Part shown: positions 43,221-50,945 of the stretch, piece after piece
Layout: the number at the start of each line of letters is the position of its first letter
How positions within the stretch are numbered: the first letter of the stretch is position 1
Origin: Pseudonocardia sulfidoxydans NBRC 16205
GTDB taxonomy: Bacteria; Actinomycetota; Actinomycetes; Mycobacteriales; Pseudonocardiaceae
Length of the DNA stretch: 64,000 nucleotides
Assembly (NCBI RefSeq): GCF_007989085.1
Contig: NZ_BJVJ01000016.1
Span: 1-64,000, forward strand
Direction: 5' to 3'
Notes under the pieces: model-generated
Told to the model about the DNA's origin: nothing
Seen by the model: the letters and a program-made list of their open reading frames with translations, nothing else
The model's database searches: none
Translations under genes and position numbers: made by a program

Positions 43221-44081
43221 CGAGCGGAGGTGGGCGCGGATGGCGGCGATCACCTCCGCACGGCGCGGACCCAGGTCCGTCGCGGTGAGGCGGATGGTGC
43301 GCCAGCCGAGGGCGCCGGTGCGCAGGTCGCGGCGGCGGTCGTCGTAGCCGAGGCCGCGTTGCCCGAACACGTCGTGGCCCGCGCCGTCGTACTCGATGGC
43401 CAGCCGAGCGGAGGGATAGGCGAGGTCGAAGCGGGCGACCAACCGACCGTTCGCCTCGCGCAGCACGTACTGCACCTCCGGCGCCGGCAGCCCCGCGAGG
43501 ACCAGCATCAGCCGGGTGCGCGTCCCCATGGGGGACTCCGCCCGCGGGTCGGCGAGCTCGGCGACGCGGTCGAGCCGGCGACAGCCCCGGGCGCCGATCT
43601 CCCTACGAGCCAGGAGATCAGCCGGGACGAATCGCGCCGCGGGCACCCGCCCGAGGGCGTCCACCGCGACGACGGCCTCGACGAGCGGGAGCCGTCGTGC
43701 GAGGTCGTAGGCCGTGCGCAGGGGAGAGGTGACCGGGCAGCCGTGGGCGCTCCACGTCTCGGCGGCCGGCACCGCACCGCGGCGGACCAGCAGGCCCGGG
43801 TGGGTCCGCTGCTCCCGTGTCACGACGACCTCGGCCGGTGCGTCGCGGGGAGCGGCGTCGGCACCGAGCAGCGTCGCCGCCGACCAGCCCCCGAGTACCC
43901 CGCGCCCGGCGACCAGCCGCGCGGCACCGAGCGAGCGCAGCAGCAGGTCGGGAGGCCGATCGCCGACGTGGACGTACACGTCGGGGAACAGCCGCAGGTA
44001 TCGCGGCCCGCGCAGCTGCGGCCGGGTCACCAGCCCTGCGGCGATCGCCGCGCTCGCGCGGAAGGGCTCGTCGAGCAGCAC
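43206..44081 (-). CDS. DUF559 endonuclease-like protein with AbiEi-like N-terminal domain
   Basis: A 291-residue protein of a type frequent in actinobacteria. The N-terminal part (PFRASAAIAAGLVTRPQLRG, YLRLFPDVYVHVG) resembles AbiEi-type winged helices. The C-terminal part resembles DUF559/very-short-patch-repair-like nucleases: FDLAYPSARLAIEYDGAGHD with a possible catalytic Asp/Glu, then WRTIRLTATDL. Function is unknown; relatives are sometimes called type IV antitoxin-like. Hairpins of the 58-bp family mark its 3' end and the 3' end of the gene upstream of it. It interrupts the purine locus. Confidence 0.8.
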   Translation of the reverse strand: MLLDEPFRASAAIAAGLVTRPQLRGPRYLRLFPDVYVHVGDRPPDLLLRSLGAARLVAGRGVLGGWSAATLLGADAAPRDAPAEVVVTREQRTHPGLLVRRGAVPAAETWSAHGCPVTSPLRTAYDLARRLPLVEAVVAVDALGRVPAARFVPADLLARREIGARGCRRLDRVAELADPRAESPMGTRTRLMLVLAGLPAPEVQYVLREANGRLVARFDLAYPSARLAIEYDGAGHDVFGQRGLGYDDRRRDLRTGALGWRTIRLTATDLGPRRAEVIAAIRAHLRSPRPT

Positions 44082-44177
44082 GGGCGCACCCTGCCGCGCC
44101 GCCCGCCCCGCCCGTGCCGGATCGGTGCGGGACCGTTGCGCATGCGATCACCCGCTGCATCGAGAGCGGCTCCGTCA

Positions 44178-44235
44178 CCGAGACCAACAGGAGTGCTGCC
44201 CGGCCGCGCCGGAACAGCACTGGCGTTGGTCTCGG
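44178..44235. repeat. 58-bp hairpin element, copy B
   Basis: CCGAGACCAAC (44178-44188) pairs perfectly with GTTGGTCTCGG (44225-44235); AGTGCTG pairs with CAGCACT, and the inner stem is CCGG/CCGG where copy A has CTCG/CGAG. The inner change preserves pairing. It starts 9 bp after the stop of the minus-strand gene at 44245. Confidence 0.85.
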
Positions 44236-44244
44236 CGGACCGGG

Positions 44245-44598
44245 TCAGCGGCGGATGCGGCCCGTCCGTTCGTCGACCCCGGCGACTGCGCGGTCCGCGG
44301 TGTCGCGGAAGGTCGCCGAGGCGTCGTCGTAGACACCCAGCCGGCGGCCGCTGCGGTCCCGCACCGCCCCGTCGAGGTCGACGATGCCGCGCGGGCGCCC
44401 CGCCGCGTCGGTGATCCGGCCCGTCCCGAGGTCGAGCCGGCCCGCGTCGTCGAGGATCGCGCCGAGCCGCGCCTCGCCACGGTGGGCGCGCGCGTTGCCG
44501 AACGACTGCCCGACCACCAGGCCCACCAGCGCGGACACCGCGACCGCGGCAGGCGAGATCCGCCGCGCTCGGCCCCCGATCGCCGTTCGGTCGCCCAC
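44245..44598 (-). CDS. Small single-pass membrane protein of unknown function
   Basis: A 117-residue protein. A basic N-terminus is followed by one hydrophobic segment (PAAVAVSALVGLVVGQSF, about 16-33), then a soluble Asp/Gly/Arg-rich tail with repeats of a short pattern (LDDAGRLDLGTGRITDAAG, VDLDGAVRDRSGRRLGVYD, VDERTGRI), reminiscent of a beta-solenoid-like series. I do not recognise the family. It begins with GTG. About 190 bp separate it from the uricase gene. Confidence 0.6.
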   Translation of the reverse strand: MGDRTAIGGRARRISPAAVAVSALVGLVVGQSFGNARAHRGEARLGAILDDAGRLDLGTGRITDAAGRPRGIVDLDGAVRDRSGRRLGVYDDASATFRDTADRAVAGVDERTGRIRR

Positions 44599-44743
44599 GA
44601 CTGGTCCCTCCTCGCCCGTCGCCGCGTGATACGGCTGGTGTGAGGGTCGGTGGGACGTACGCGCAACGTTACGGGTGGACCGCGATGTGTCACCCGTTCA
44701 CCGCTCGTTCCCGAACGGTTCTGGTCCGATCAGGGCACGCCTG

Positions 44744-44765
44744 CGCCGTCCGGGTGAGGACGGCG
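44744..44765 (-). terminator. Hairpin terminator of the uricase operon
   Basis: CGCCGTCC (44744-44751) pairs perfectly with GGACGGCG (44758-44765) around a 6-nt loop, extendable by two G-T pairs. It lies about 22 bp downstream of the urate oxidase stop on the minus strand. It lacks a T tract, as is common in actinomycetes. The rest of the gap 44599-44787 shows no gene. Confidence 0.6.
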
Positions 44766-44787
44766 TGCAGTGACCGCCGTCGCTACC

Positions 44788-45648
44788 TCAGGACCGCGTG
44801 ACCGTGGCCTCGATCAAGCCGTACGGCCGGTCCGCCGCGTGGAAGACCTCGTTCGGGTTCTCCAGCCCGAACGGCGAGAGATCGACGACGAAGTGGTGCT
44901 TGTTCGGCGCCGACAGCGAGAGCTCGGCGATCTCCGGGTGCGCCTCGAGCGCGGCGCGGCCCATCTCCCACAACGTCTGCTGCAGCGCTTTGGAGTGCAC
45001 CAGCGCGAACTGCTCCAGCAGGATGCGGCGCACGTCGCCCCACACCTTGTCCCAGTCCAGGTCGCCGTCCCCGAACGAAGTGCGCGAGTAGCGCCAGGTC
45101 GCGGCCAGCGACGTCGACATGATCCGGTCGTGGGTCTCGGCGAGGGTCGTGTACCCGTCGGTGAGGAAGCCCGCGAACTCCGAACCCGTGGACTTCAGCA
45201 GCACGAGATCGCGAAGGCCCGACACGACCCGCTCGCCGGTCTCGTCGACGGTGACGACGGTGGTGCGCACCTCGGGGCCGCGCCGTACCCAGGTGTGGTC
45301 GTGACCCTGCCCGCCGACCTCGACGCGGTCCCAGAACAGCTCGTCCACCGCGACCCGGGCTCCCGTCACCGATGAGACGTCGCCGACGAAGTGCCGGGCC
45401 AGGTCGAGGCCGTAGCGCTCGATCTCGCGCAGGCCCTTCTCCTTGGCGTAGGCGTAGCAGGTGTTCTTCTGGGTGTCGGTCGGCAGCACCCGGGCCTGGT
45501 CGCCCTCGAGGTGGGCGGCGGTGAAGTCGCCGCGCAGCGACGTCGACACGGTGACGTCGCGGATCTCGTGGCGGGCGCTGTCGCGGTAGATGCGGACGAC
45601 GCGGTTCTCGGCCTTGCCGTACTGGTTCGTGCCCAGGGTGATGGTCAT
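44788..45648 (-). CDS. Urate oxidase (uricase)
   Basis: A 286-residue cofactor-free uricase that oxidises urate to 5-hydroxyisourate. Landmarks are LGTNQYGKAENRVVRIYRD with the active-site Lys, VLPTDTQKNTCYAYAKEKG, LLKSTGSEFAGFLTDGYTTL and NKHHFVVDLSPFGLENPNEV. ATG 45648 is 5 bp after the hydroxyisourate hydrolase stop. It is last in the operon permease-uraD-uraH-uricase, and a hairpin follows. Confidence 0.97.
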   Translation of the reverse strand: MTITLGTNQYGKAENRVVRIYRDSARHEIRDVTVSTSLRGDFTAAHLEGDQARVLPTDTQKNTCYAYAKEKGLREIERYGLDLARHFVGDVSSVTGARVAVDELFWDRVEVGGQGHDHTWVRRGPEVRTTVVTVDETGERVVSGLRDLVLLKSTGSEFAGFLTDGYTTLAETHDRIMSTSLAATWRYSRTSFGDGDLDWDKVWGDVRRILLEQFALVHSKALQQTLWEMGRAALEAHPEIAELSLSAPNKHHFVVDLSPFGLENPNEVFHAADRPYGLIEATVTRS

Positions 45649-45653
45649 GGGTG

Positions 45654-45947
45654 TCAGCTCCCGCGGTAGGTCGAGTAGGCGAAGGGGGACAACAGCAGCG
45701 GCACGTGCAGGTGTGCCGCCGGGTCGGTGACGGTGAAGGTCACGACGACCTCGGGGTGGAAGTGGGGCCGGTCGCCGAACCAGGCGCCGGTGTCGAACAC
45801 CAGCCGCCGGGTGCCGGGCGCCACATCGGAGTCGAAGCGGGCCCGGCCGTCGGCATCGGTCGTACGGGAGACCCCGTCGAGCGAGACCGTGAGGCCGGCC
45901 GCCGGAGCACCCGTGGCCGCGTCGAGGACGTGCGTCGACAGGCTCAC
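45654..45947 (-). CDS. uraH: 5-hydroxyisourate hydrolase (transthyretin-like)
   Basis: A 97-residue transthyretin-related protein. LSTHVLDAATGAPAAGLTV at the start carries the active-site His, HFHPEVVVTF follows, and the C-terminus is the family signature YRGS. It hydrolyses 5-hydroxyisourate from uricase to OHCU. The GTG start overlaps the OHCU decarboxylase stop (GTGA). It is slightly shorter than usual (about 105-115), mostly in the central loop. Confidence 0.95.
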   Translation of the reverse strand: MSLSTHVLDAATGAPAAGLTVSLDGVSRTTDADGRARFDSDVAPGTRRLVFDTGAWFGDRPHFHPEVVVTFTVTDPAAHLHVPLLLSPFAYSTYRGS

Positions 45948-46417
45948 GACGCCACCAGCCGGGCGAGACGCAGCCGGTTGATGTCGGCCAGCTCCCCGAG
46001 GGCGACCTTGCGCTCGGTGGCGGGGTCGTTGGCCAGCCGCGCCTGCAACGTCGCCAACAGGTCCTCGGCGCTGCGCCCGCTGGCGCACACCAGGTACACG
46101 TGCCCGAACCGGGCCTCGTAGGCGCGGTTGCCCAGTGCCAGGGCGTCGCGCACCTCGTCGCCCGCGGCCGACACCGCGGCCTGCTCCCGGGCCGAGTCGC
46201 CGGAGGAGACCCGGTCCCCGATGCGGGGATGGCCGTCGAGCGCGTCGTCGAGATCGCTGTCGCGCAACGCGTCCGCGGCGGCGGCCTGCAACGCGTCGAC
46301 CGACGGGAAGGGCCGCCGGGCGGCGACGACCCGGGCCCAGCGCGGGGCCGAGCAGCACGCCAGCAGCACGCGCTCGGCCTCCGCGGAGGACAGGTCGTTG
46401 AACAGCTGGAGAGTCAT
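45944..46417 (-). CDS. uraD: 2-oxo-4-hydroxy-4-carboxy-5-ureidoimidazoline (OHCU) decarboxylase
   Basis: A 157-residue stand-alone OHCU decarboxylase that makes S-allantoin. The catalytic His is in DGHPRIGDR (about 71-79) and the Glu in SAREQAAVS follows. RFGHVYLVCASGRSAEDLL is the family substrate region. ATGA overlaps the permease-fusion stop. Unlike the related domain fused to the permease, it keeps both catalytic residues. Confidence 0.95.
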   Translation of the reverse strand: MTLQLFNDLSSAEAERVLLACCSAPRWARVVAARRPFPSVDALQAAAADALRDSDLDDALDGHPRIGDRVSSGDSAREQAAVSAAGDEVRDALALGNRAYEARFGHVYLVCASGRSAEDLLATLQARLANDPATERKVALGELADINRLRLARLVAS

Positions 46418-48324
46418 CGCGAGTGCGTCCACGAGGTCCGTGCACTGTGGATGGGGTTGGCGTCGGCGACGAGGTCGGCGAACCGGTGGTTGGCCACCTT
46501 CGCGATCTCGATGAGCGCCGCCGCGTGCTCCTGGGCCGGCGAGTTGGTCAGCCGCAGGGCACCGTCGCGCAGGATGTGGTCGCGGTTGTGCGCGTCGCGG
46601 ACGCACACGATGAGCGGGATGCCGAACCGTTCGCGGTAGGTGGCGGCGAGCGTCTCGAACTCCTGCTGGTCCTCGTCGGCGAGCCGCGTCAGCCCGGCGC
46701 TGGACTGGTCGCGCTCGGAGTCCTCGTCGATGTCGAGCCCGCCCAGGTCCGGGTACTCGGCCATGAGCGCGCGCTGCTCCTCCCGCGGCGCGGCGAACAG
46801 CGCCTCCTGGAACGCCGTGCGCAGGGCGTCGGTGTCGGCGAAGGGCCTGCGGTCGAAGGCGTGCCCGACGACGGCGGTCTCGCCCTGGAACAGCCGGCCG
46901 AACGTCGCGACGAACTCGTCGCGGCTCATCCGGTTGACCTCCTCGAGCCGGACCGAGCCCTCGCCGGGCGTGCCGGCGACGGCCGGGCCGCGGCCGCGTC
47001 CGATGTGGTGGAACACGATGTTCAGCACGATCGCGGTGATGCTGCCCAGCGTGATGCCGGACCCGAAGACGATCTGTGCCCAGCCGGGCAGGGCCTTCGC
47101 GACGTCGGGCTGGGCCGTCACGAACATGGCCAGGCCCACGCTGGAGGCGACGATGACGACGTTGCGGTGGTCGTGGAAGTCGACGCGCGAGAGCGTCTGG
47201 AACCCGACGACGGCGACCGTGGCGAACATGGCCAGCGCGGCACCGCCGAGCACCGGGTGCGGGATGCCCGCGACGACCGCGCCCGCCTTGGGCACCAACC
47301 CGATCAGGATCATGATCACGCCGGCCGCGGCGACGACGTAGCGGCTCTTCACCCGGGTCAGCCGGACGAGGCCGACGTTCTCGGCGAAGCACGTGTACGG
47401 GAACGAGTTGAGGACGCCGCCGAGCGTGGTGGCCAGTCCGTCGGCGCGCAGGGCGCGGGTGACGTCGTTGCGCCCGACCCGCTTGTCGACGATCTCCCCG
47501 GTCGCGAACACGTCACCGGTCGTCTCCACGGCGGTGATCAGCATGACGACGATCATCGAGACGATCGCGGCGAGACCGAACTTGGGGATGCCGAAGAAGA
47601 ACGGCGTCGTGACGCCGAACCAGGACGACTCGGCGACCGAGGAGAACGTGGCGAACCCGGTGGCCCAGGCGACGAGGGTGCCCGCGACCAGCCCGATCAG
47701 GACGGCGACCGTGGCCATGAACCCGCGGAACACTCGTTGGATGACGACGATCAGCGCCAGCGTGCCGAGGGCGAACGCGAGGTTGCGCCAGTCCTCGGGG
47801 TGCGGGTCGGCGGCCCCGCCGACGGCGTCGGCCGCGGCCACGGGGAGCAGGGCGAGCCCGATGATCGTGATGACCGACCCGGTGACGACCGGTGGGAAGA
47901 ACCGGATCAGCTTCCCGAACACGGGCGCGATGAGGAACGTGAACAGGCCGGCGACGATCACCGAGCCGTAGATGACGAGCAGGCCGTCGGTGCCGCCGCC
48001 CGCGGCGAGCCCGATCGCGATCATCGGCGACACCGCGGTGAACGTGACGCCTTGGAGCAGCGGCAGCCGGACGCCGACCTTCCAGAACCCGACGGACTGG
48101 ATGATCGAGGCGATGCCGCAGGTGAACAGGTCGGCGTTGATGAGGTGGATGAGCTCGCGCTCGCTCAGCCCGATGGCCCCGGCCAGCAGGATCGGCACGA
48201 TGACGGCGCCGGCGTAGAAGGCGAGCACGTGCTGGAAGCCGTACACGGCGAGCTTCGCGGGGGGCAGTACCTCGTCGACAGGATGACGCCGCTTCGACGT
48301 GGTTGTGGGGGGACGGGCGCGCAC
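46414..48324 (-). CDS. NCS2-family urate/xanthine permease fused to an OHCU-decarboxylase-like domain
   Basis: A 636-residue fusion. Residues about 1-445 form a nucleobase:cation symporter-2 with roughly 12-14 hydrophobic segments (YGFQHVLAFYAGAVIVPILL; SVGFWKVGVRLPLLQGVTF; NSFPYTCFAENVGLVRLTRV). Residues about 465-636 resemble OHCU decarboxylase (MSRDEFVATFGRLF; RERFGIPLIVCVRDAHNRD), but the catalytic His-Pro motif reads AEYPDLGG (His to Tyr) and the Glu motif reads SERDQSSAG (Glu to Asp). The domain is probably non-catalytic, perhaps a ligand sensor or scaffold. GAGG lies 8 bp before GTG 48324. Confidence 0.92.
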   Translation of the reverse strand: MRARPPTTTSKRRHPVDEVLPPAKLAVYGFQHVLAFYAGAVIVPILLAGAIGLSERELIHLINADLFTCGIASIIQSVGFWKVGVRLPLLQGVTFTAVSPMIAIGLAAGGGTDGLLVIYGSVIVAGLFTFLIAPVFGKLIRFFPPVVTGSVITIIGLALLPVAAADAVGGAADPHPEDWRNLAFALGTLALIVVIQRVFRGFMATVAVLIGLVAGTLVAWATGFATFSSVAESSWFGVTTPFFFGIPKFGLAAIVSMIVVMLITAVETTGDVFATGEIVDKRVGRNDVTRALRADGLATTLGGVLNSFPYTCFAENVGLVRLTRVKSRYVVAAAGVIMILIGLVPKAGAVVAGIPHPVLGGAALAMFATVAVVGFQTLSRVDFHDHRNVVIVASSVGLAMFVTAQPDVAKALPGWAQIVFGSGITLGSITAIVLNIVFHHIGRGRGPAVAGTPGEGSVRLEEVNRMSRDEFVATFGRLFQGETAVVGHAFDRRPFADTDALRTAFQEALFAAPREEQRALMAEYPDLGGLDIDEDSERDQSSAGLTRLADEDQQEFETLAATYRERFGIPLIVCVRDAHNRDHILRDGALRLTNSPAQEHAAALIEIAKVANHRFADLVADANPIHSARTSWTHSR

Positions 48325-48352
48325 CGGGCACCTCGCAGGGGGTCGTCGGTCG

Positions 48353-48389
48353 GCTGTGACGCGACCCACGATGACGGCCCGGTCACAGC
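48353..48389. promoter_or_regulatory. Inverted repeat GCTGTGAC / GTCACAGC upstream of the urate permease operon
   Basis: Two perfect 8-bp half-sites (48353-48360 and 48382-48389) are spaced 29 bp centre to centre, close to three helical turns, and lie 29 bp before the permease start. One half-site also lies inside the xanthine dehydrogenase promoter (41591-41598). It is a candidate purine-regulator operator. Confidence 0.5.
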
Positions 48390-48439
48390 AGCGACCACCC
48401 GTGGAAGCGACGAAGCGCGTGGGCCCTGCCGACCCCCCT

Positions 48440-48739
48440 TTAGGAGGATCCTCCAGGCGCGCCCTCGACGGTCACGACCCCTCCGACGGTGTGGGTGAGC
48501 CAGCCGAGCAGCACGTCGTCGGCCAGCGTGAGCGGCACCTCCGGGCCCGACCACCCGAGCATCGCGACGGGGTTGTGGGCCAGCGCGTCGCGCAGCGCGA
48601 CGGCGAGCTCCGGGGTGGCGAGCACGGTGAGGCCGGCGTTCTCCACGAGCGTGCTGCCCGACCCGTCGTCGGCGGTGTGCGGGCCCGTCCGGAGCACGTA
48701 TCCGCAGCCCGTGCGGTCGTCGAAGCCGGTCACCAGCAC
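48440..48739 (-). CDS. Small conserved-looking hypothetical protein, paralogue of the 62475 gene
   Basis: A 99-residue acidic protein (MLVTGFDDRTGCGYVLRTG at the start; VPLTLADDVLLGWLTHTVGG near the end). Its C-terminus aligns with the protein at 62475-62774 (VALTLDDPVLLAWLLHRGG), and both have an N-terminal V-T/S-x-D-D segment. I do not recognise the family and see no membrane or signal segment. It is transcribed in the purine-operon direction, 115 bp before the permease start. Confidence 0.65.
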   Translation of the reverse strand: MLVTGFDDRTGCGYVLRTGPHTADDGSGSTLVENAGLTVLATPELAVALRDALAHNPVAMLGWSGPEVPLTLADDVLLGWLTHTVGGVVTVEGAPGGSS

Positions 48740-49053
48740 GTGGCACCCCCGCCTGCGTCGGTCCGCCGGAACGGCCCCGGCGAGGTCTCCGTTGTACCGC
48801 TGACGGGTGCGCCACGCCCGGCTCGGACGCCGGATCGTGACAGCCGTCTAACCGCTGTGAAAGCTCAAATGTCTTACTGATTCGTGAGGACTCTCACCCC
48901 TCGACCGTTTGCCCGTCCAGAACCCGCCGGTAACAATGGCGGCGGAGAGTTCACACCGTGCCCCGTGAGTCGTTCCGGGCGGCGGAGTCCGACGTACGGG
49001 TCGTGCACCACACGGGCACGGCTCTCGCACCGGCAGGAGGTCGAAGAGGTCCG
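48740..49053 (+). promoter_or_regulatory. Intergenic region with the etfB promoter
   Basis: This 314-bp gap separates the small minus-strand gene from etfB. TTGCCC (48909-48914) and TAACAAT (48931-48937) form a plausible promoter with 16-bp spacing, giving a leader of about 110 nt. The AT-rich stretch around 48855-48885 is unusual for the genome and may hold further control sites; I see no gene. An in-frame GTG at 48958 is less likely than the ATG at 49054. Confidence 0.5.
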
Positions 49054-49842
49054 ATGAACATCGTCGTGCTGATCAAGCAGGTGCCCGACACCTACTCCGA
49101 ACGCAAGCTCGACGGCTCGGACGGCACCCTGGACCGTGAGGCCACCGACGCCGTGCTCGACGAGATCAACGAGCGCGCCGTCGAGGCCGCCCTCCAGCTG
49201 AAGGAGGCCAACGACGGGTCCGAGGTGACCGTCGTCGCCATGGGTCCGGACCGGGCCACCGACGCCATCCGCAAGGCGCTGTCGATGGGCGCCGACAAGG
49301 CCGTCCACCTCTCCGACGAGGCGCTCCACGGCTCCTGCGCGGTCCAGACCTCCAAGGCGCTGGCCACGCTGATCTCCTCCGTCGACAGCGGCTACGACAT
49401 CGTGCTCGCCGGCAACGAGGCCTCCGACGGCCGCTCCGGCGCCGTCCCGGCCATGGTCGCCGACCTGCTGGGCGTGCCCGCGCTCACCCACGCCCGCGAG
49501 GTCACCGTCGAGGGCGGCAGCGTCAACGTCACCCGCGAGACCGACGACGGCGTCACCAAGCTGACCGCCGAGCTGCCCGCGCTGGTGTCGGTCAACGAGA
49601 AGATCAACGAGCCGCGCTACCCGTCGTTCAAGGGGATCATGGCGGCCAAGAAGAAGCCCGTCTCGACGCTGTCGCTGGCCGACGCCGGCATCGACGCCTC
49701 GCAGGTCGGACTGGCCAACGCGTTGTCCACGGTCACGAGCTCGCAGCCCAAGCCGCCGAAGAGCGCGGGCGAGAAGGTCGAGGACGAGGGCGACGGCGGC
49801 TCGAAGATCGCCGCGTACCTGGTCTCCCAGAAGCTCGTCTGA
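49054..49842 (+). CDS. etfB: Electron transfer flavoprotein beta subunit
   Basis: A 262-residue ETF beta subunit: NIVVLIKQVPDTYSERKL at the start, LDEINERAVEAALQLKEA, the AMP-binding region LAGNEASDGRSGAVPAMVA, and the recognition-loop stretch EKINEPRYPSFKGIMAAKKK. It accepts electrons from acyl-CoA dehydrogenases such as those at 6836, 28023 and 59324. GAAGAGG precedes the ATG. etfA follows 25 bp later. The order matches fixA-fixB in mycobacteria. Confidence 0.97.
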   Translation: MNIVVLIKQVPDTYSERKLDGSDGTLDREATDAVLDEINERAVEAALQLKEANDGSEVTVVAMGPDRATDAIRKALSMGADKAVHLSDEALHGSCAVQTSKALATLISSVDSGYDIVLAGNEASDGRSGAVPAMVADLLGVPALTHAREVTVEGGSVNVTRETDDGVTKLTAELPALVSVNEKINEPRYPSFKGIMAAKKKPVSTLSLADAGIDASQVGLANALSTVTSSQPKPPKSAGEKVEDEGDGGSKIAAYLVSQKLV

Positions 49843-49867
49843 CCCCGCGAAGGAACAGGAGAAACCC

Positions 49868-50815
49868 ATGGCTGAGGTCCTGGTCCTCGTCGACCACGTC
49901 GAGGGTGAGATCAAGAAGAGCACCTACGAGCTGCTGACGGCCGCGCGCGGCCTCGGCGAGCCGTCGGCGGTCGTCGTCGGCGCCGCGGGCACCGCGGGCA
50001 AGCTGGCCGACGGCCTCAAGGCCCACGGCGCGGCGAAGATCTACGTCGCCGAGACCGACTCCACCGACTTCCTCACCCCGCAGGTCGCGGTGCTCGCCTC
50101 CCTGGTCGAGTCCGCGAACCCGGCCGCGGTGCTGATCTCGGTGTCGGCCGACGGCAAGGAGATCGCGGGCCGGCTCGCCGTCCGCACCGACTCCGCCCTG
50201 CTCGGCGACGCGGTCGGCGTCTCGCCCGACGGCGTGACCCACTCCGTGTTCGGCGGCGCCTACATCGCCGAGGCCAAGGCCAACACCGACCACCCGGTCA
50301 TCACGCTGCGCCCCGGCTCGATCGAGATCGAGCAGGCCGACGGCGCGGGCGCCGAGCAGTCGGTCGAGGTCCCGGCCTCGTCGGGCCGCTCGGCCACCGT
50401 CACCGCGCGCGAGCCGCTCGTCGGCGGCGACCGCCCGGAGCTCACCGAGGCTAGCGTCGTCGTCTCCGGCGGCCGTGGCGTCGGCTCGGCGGAGAACTTC
50501 GAGCTCGTCGAGAAGCTGGCCGACTCGCTCGGTGCCGCCGTCGGCGCCTCGCGCGCCGCGGTCGACTCCGGCTACTACCCGCACCAGTTCCAGGTCGGGC
50601 AGACCGGTAAGACCGTGTCGCCGCAGCTCTACATCGCCCTCGGCATCTCCGGCGCGATCCAGCACCGCGCCGGCATGCAGACGTCGAAGACGATCATCGC
50701 CGTCAACAAGGACGCCGAGGCGCCGATCTTCGAGATCGCCGACTACGGCGTCGTGGGCGACCTGTTCAAGGTCGCACCGCAGCTGCAGGAGGAGATCGTC
50801 AAGCGCAAGTCCTGA
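49868..50815 (+). CDS. etfA: Electron transfer flavoprotein alpha subunit
   Basis: A 315-residue ETF alpha subunit. The C-terminal FAD domain is clear: [60 protein letters not shown] and [20 protein letters not shown]. It forms the heterodimer with EtfB and passes electrons to the quinone pool through ETF dehydrogenase. AGGAGA precedes the ATG. A strong hairpin terminator follows the stop. Confidence 0.97.
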   Translation: MAEVLVLVDHVEGEIKKSTYELLTAARGLGEPSAVVVGAAGTAGKLADGLKAHGAAKIYVAETDSTDFLTPQVAVLASLVESANPAAVLISVSADGKEIAGRLAVRTDSALLGDAVGVSPDGVTHSVFGGAYIAEAKANTDHPVITLRPGSIEIEQADGAGAEQSVEVPASSGRSATVTAREPLVGGDRPELTEASVVVSGGRGVGSAENFELVEKLADSLGAAVGASRAAVDSGYYPHQFQVGQTGKTVSPQLYIALGISGAIQHRAGMQTSKTIIAVNKDAEAPIFEIADYGVVGDLFKVAPQLQEEIVKRKS

Positions 50816-50826
50816 CGCTCGCCACG

Positions 50827-50859
50827 ACGACGCCCCCGGCCCTCGGTCGGGGGCGTCGT
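50827..50859 (+). terminator. Strong GC hairpin terminator after etfA
   Basis: ACGACGCCCCCG (50827-50838) and CGGGGGCGTCGT (50848-50859) form a perfect 12-bp stem with a 9-nt loop, beginning 11 bp after the etfA stop. It has no T run after it. It separates the ETF operon from the acyltransferase genes. Confidence 0.8.
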
Positions 50860-50945
50860 GCTGTCGGGGGAGTTCACCCGATCGCCAACCGACGGCCGCC
50901 GCGGAGCGGATCGTCCGTTCGCCTGCGACCCGTCCAATTCGGGGC

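Noticed and set aside
43163-44235. Insertion sequence or composite transposon bounded by the 58-bp repeats
   Set aside because: No transposase lies between the repeats and no target-site duplication is evident. Each repeat is itself a hairpin at a gene end, so a terminator-like role is at least as likely.
48441-48454. GGAGGATCCTCC palindrome near the stop of the small gene at 48440
   Set aside because: It lies inside coding sequence at a gene end, contains a BamHI-type core, and has no second copy or promoter context to support an operator role.
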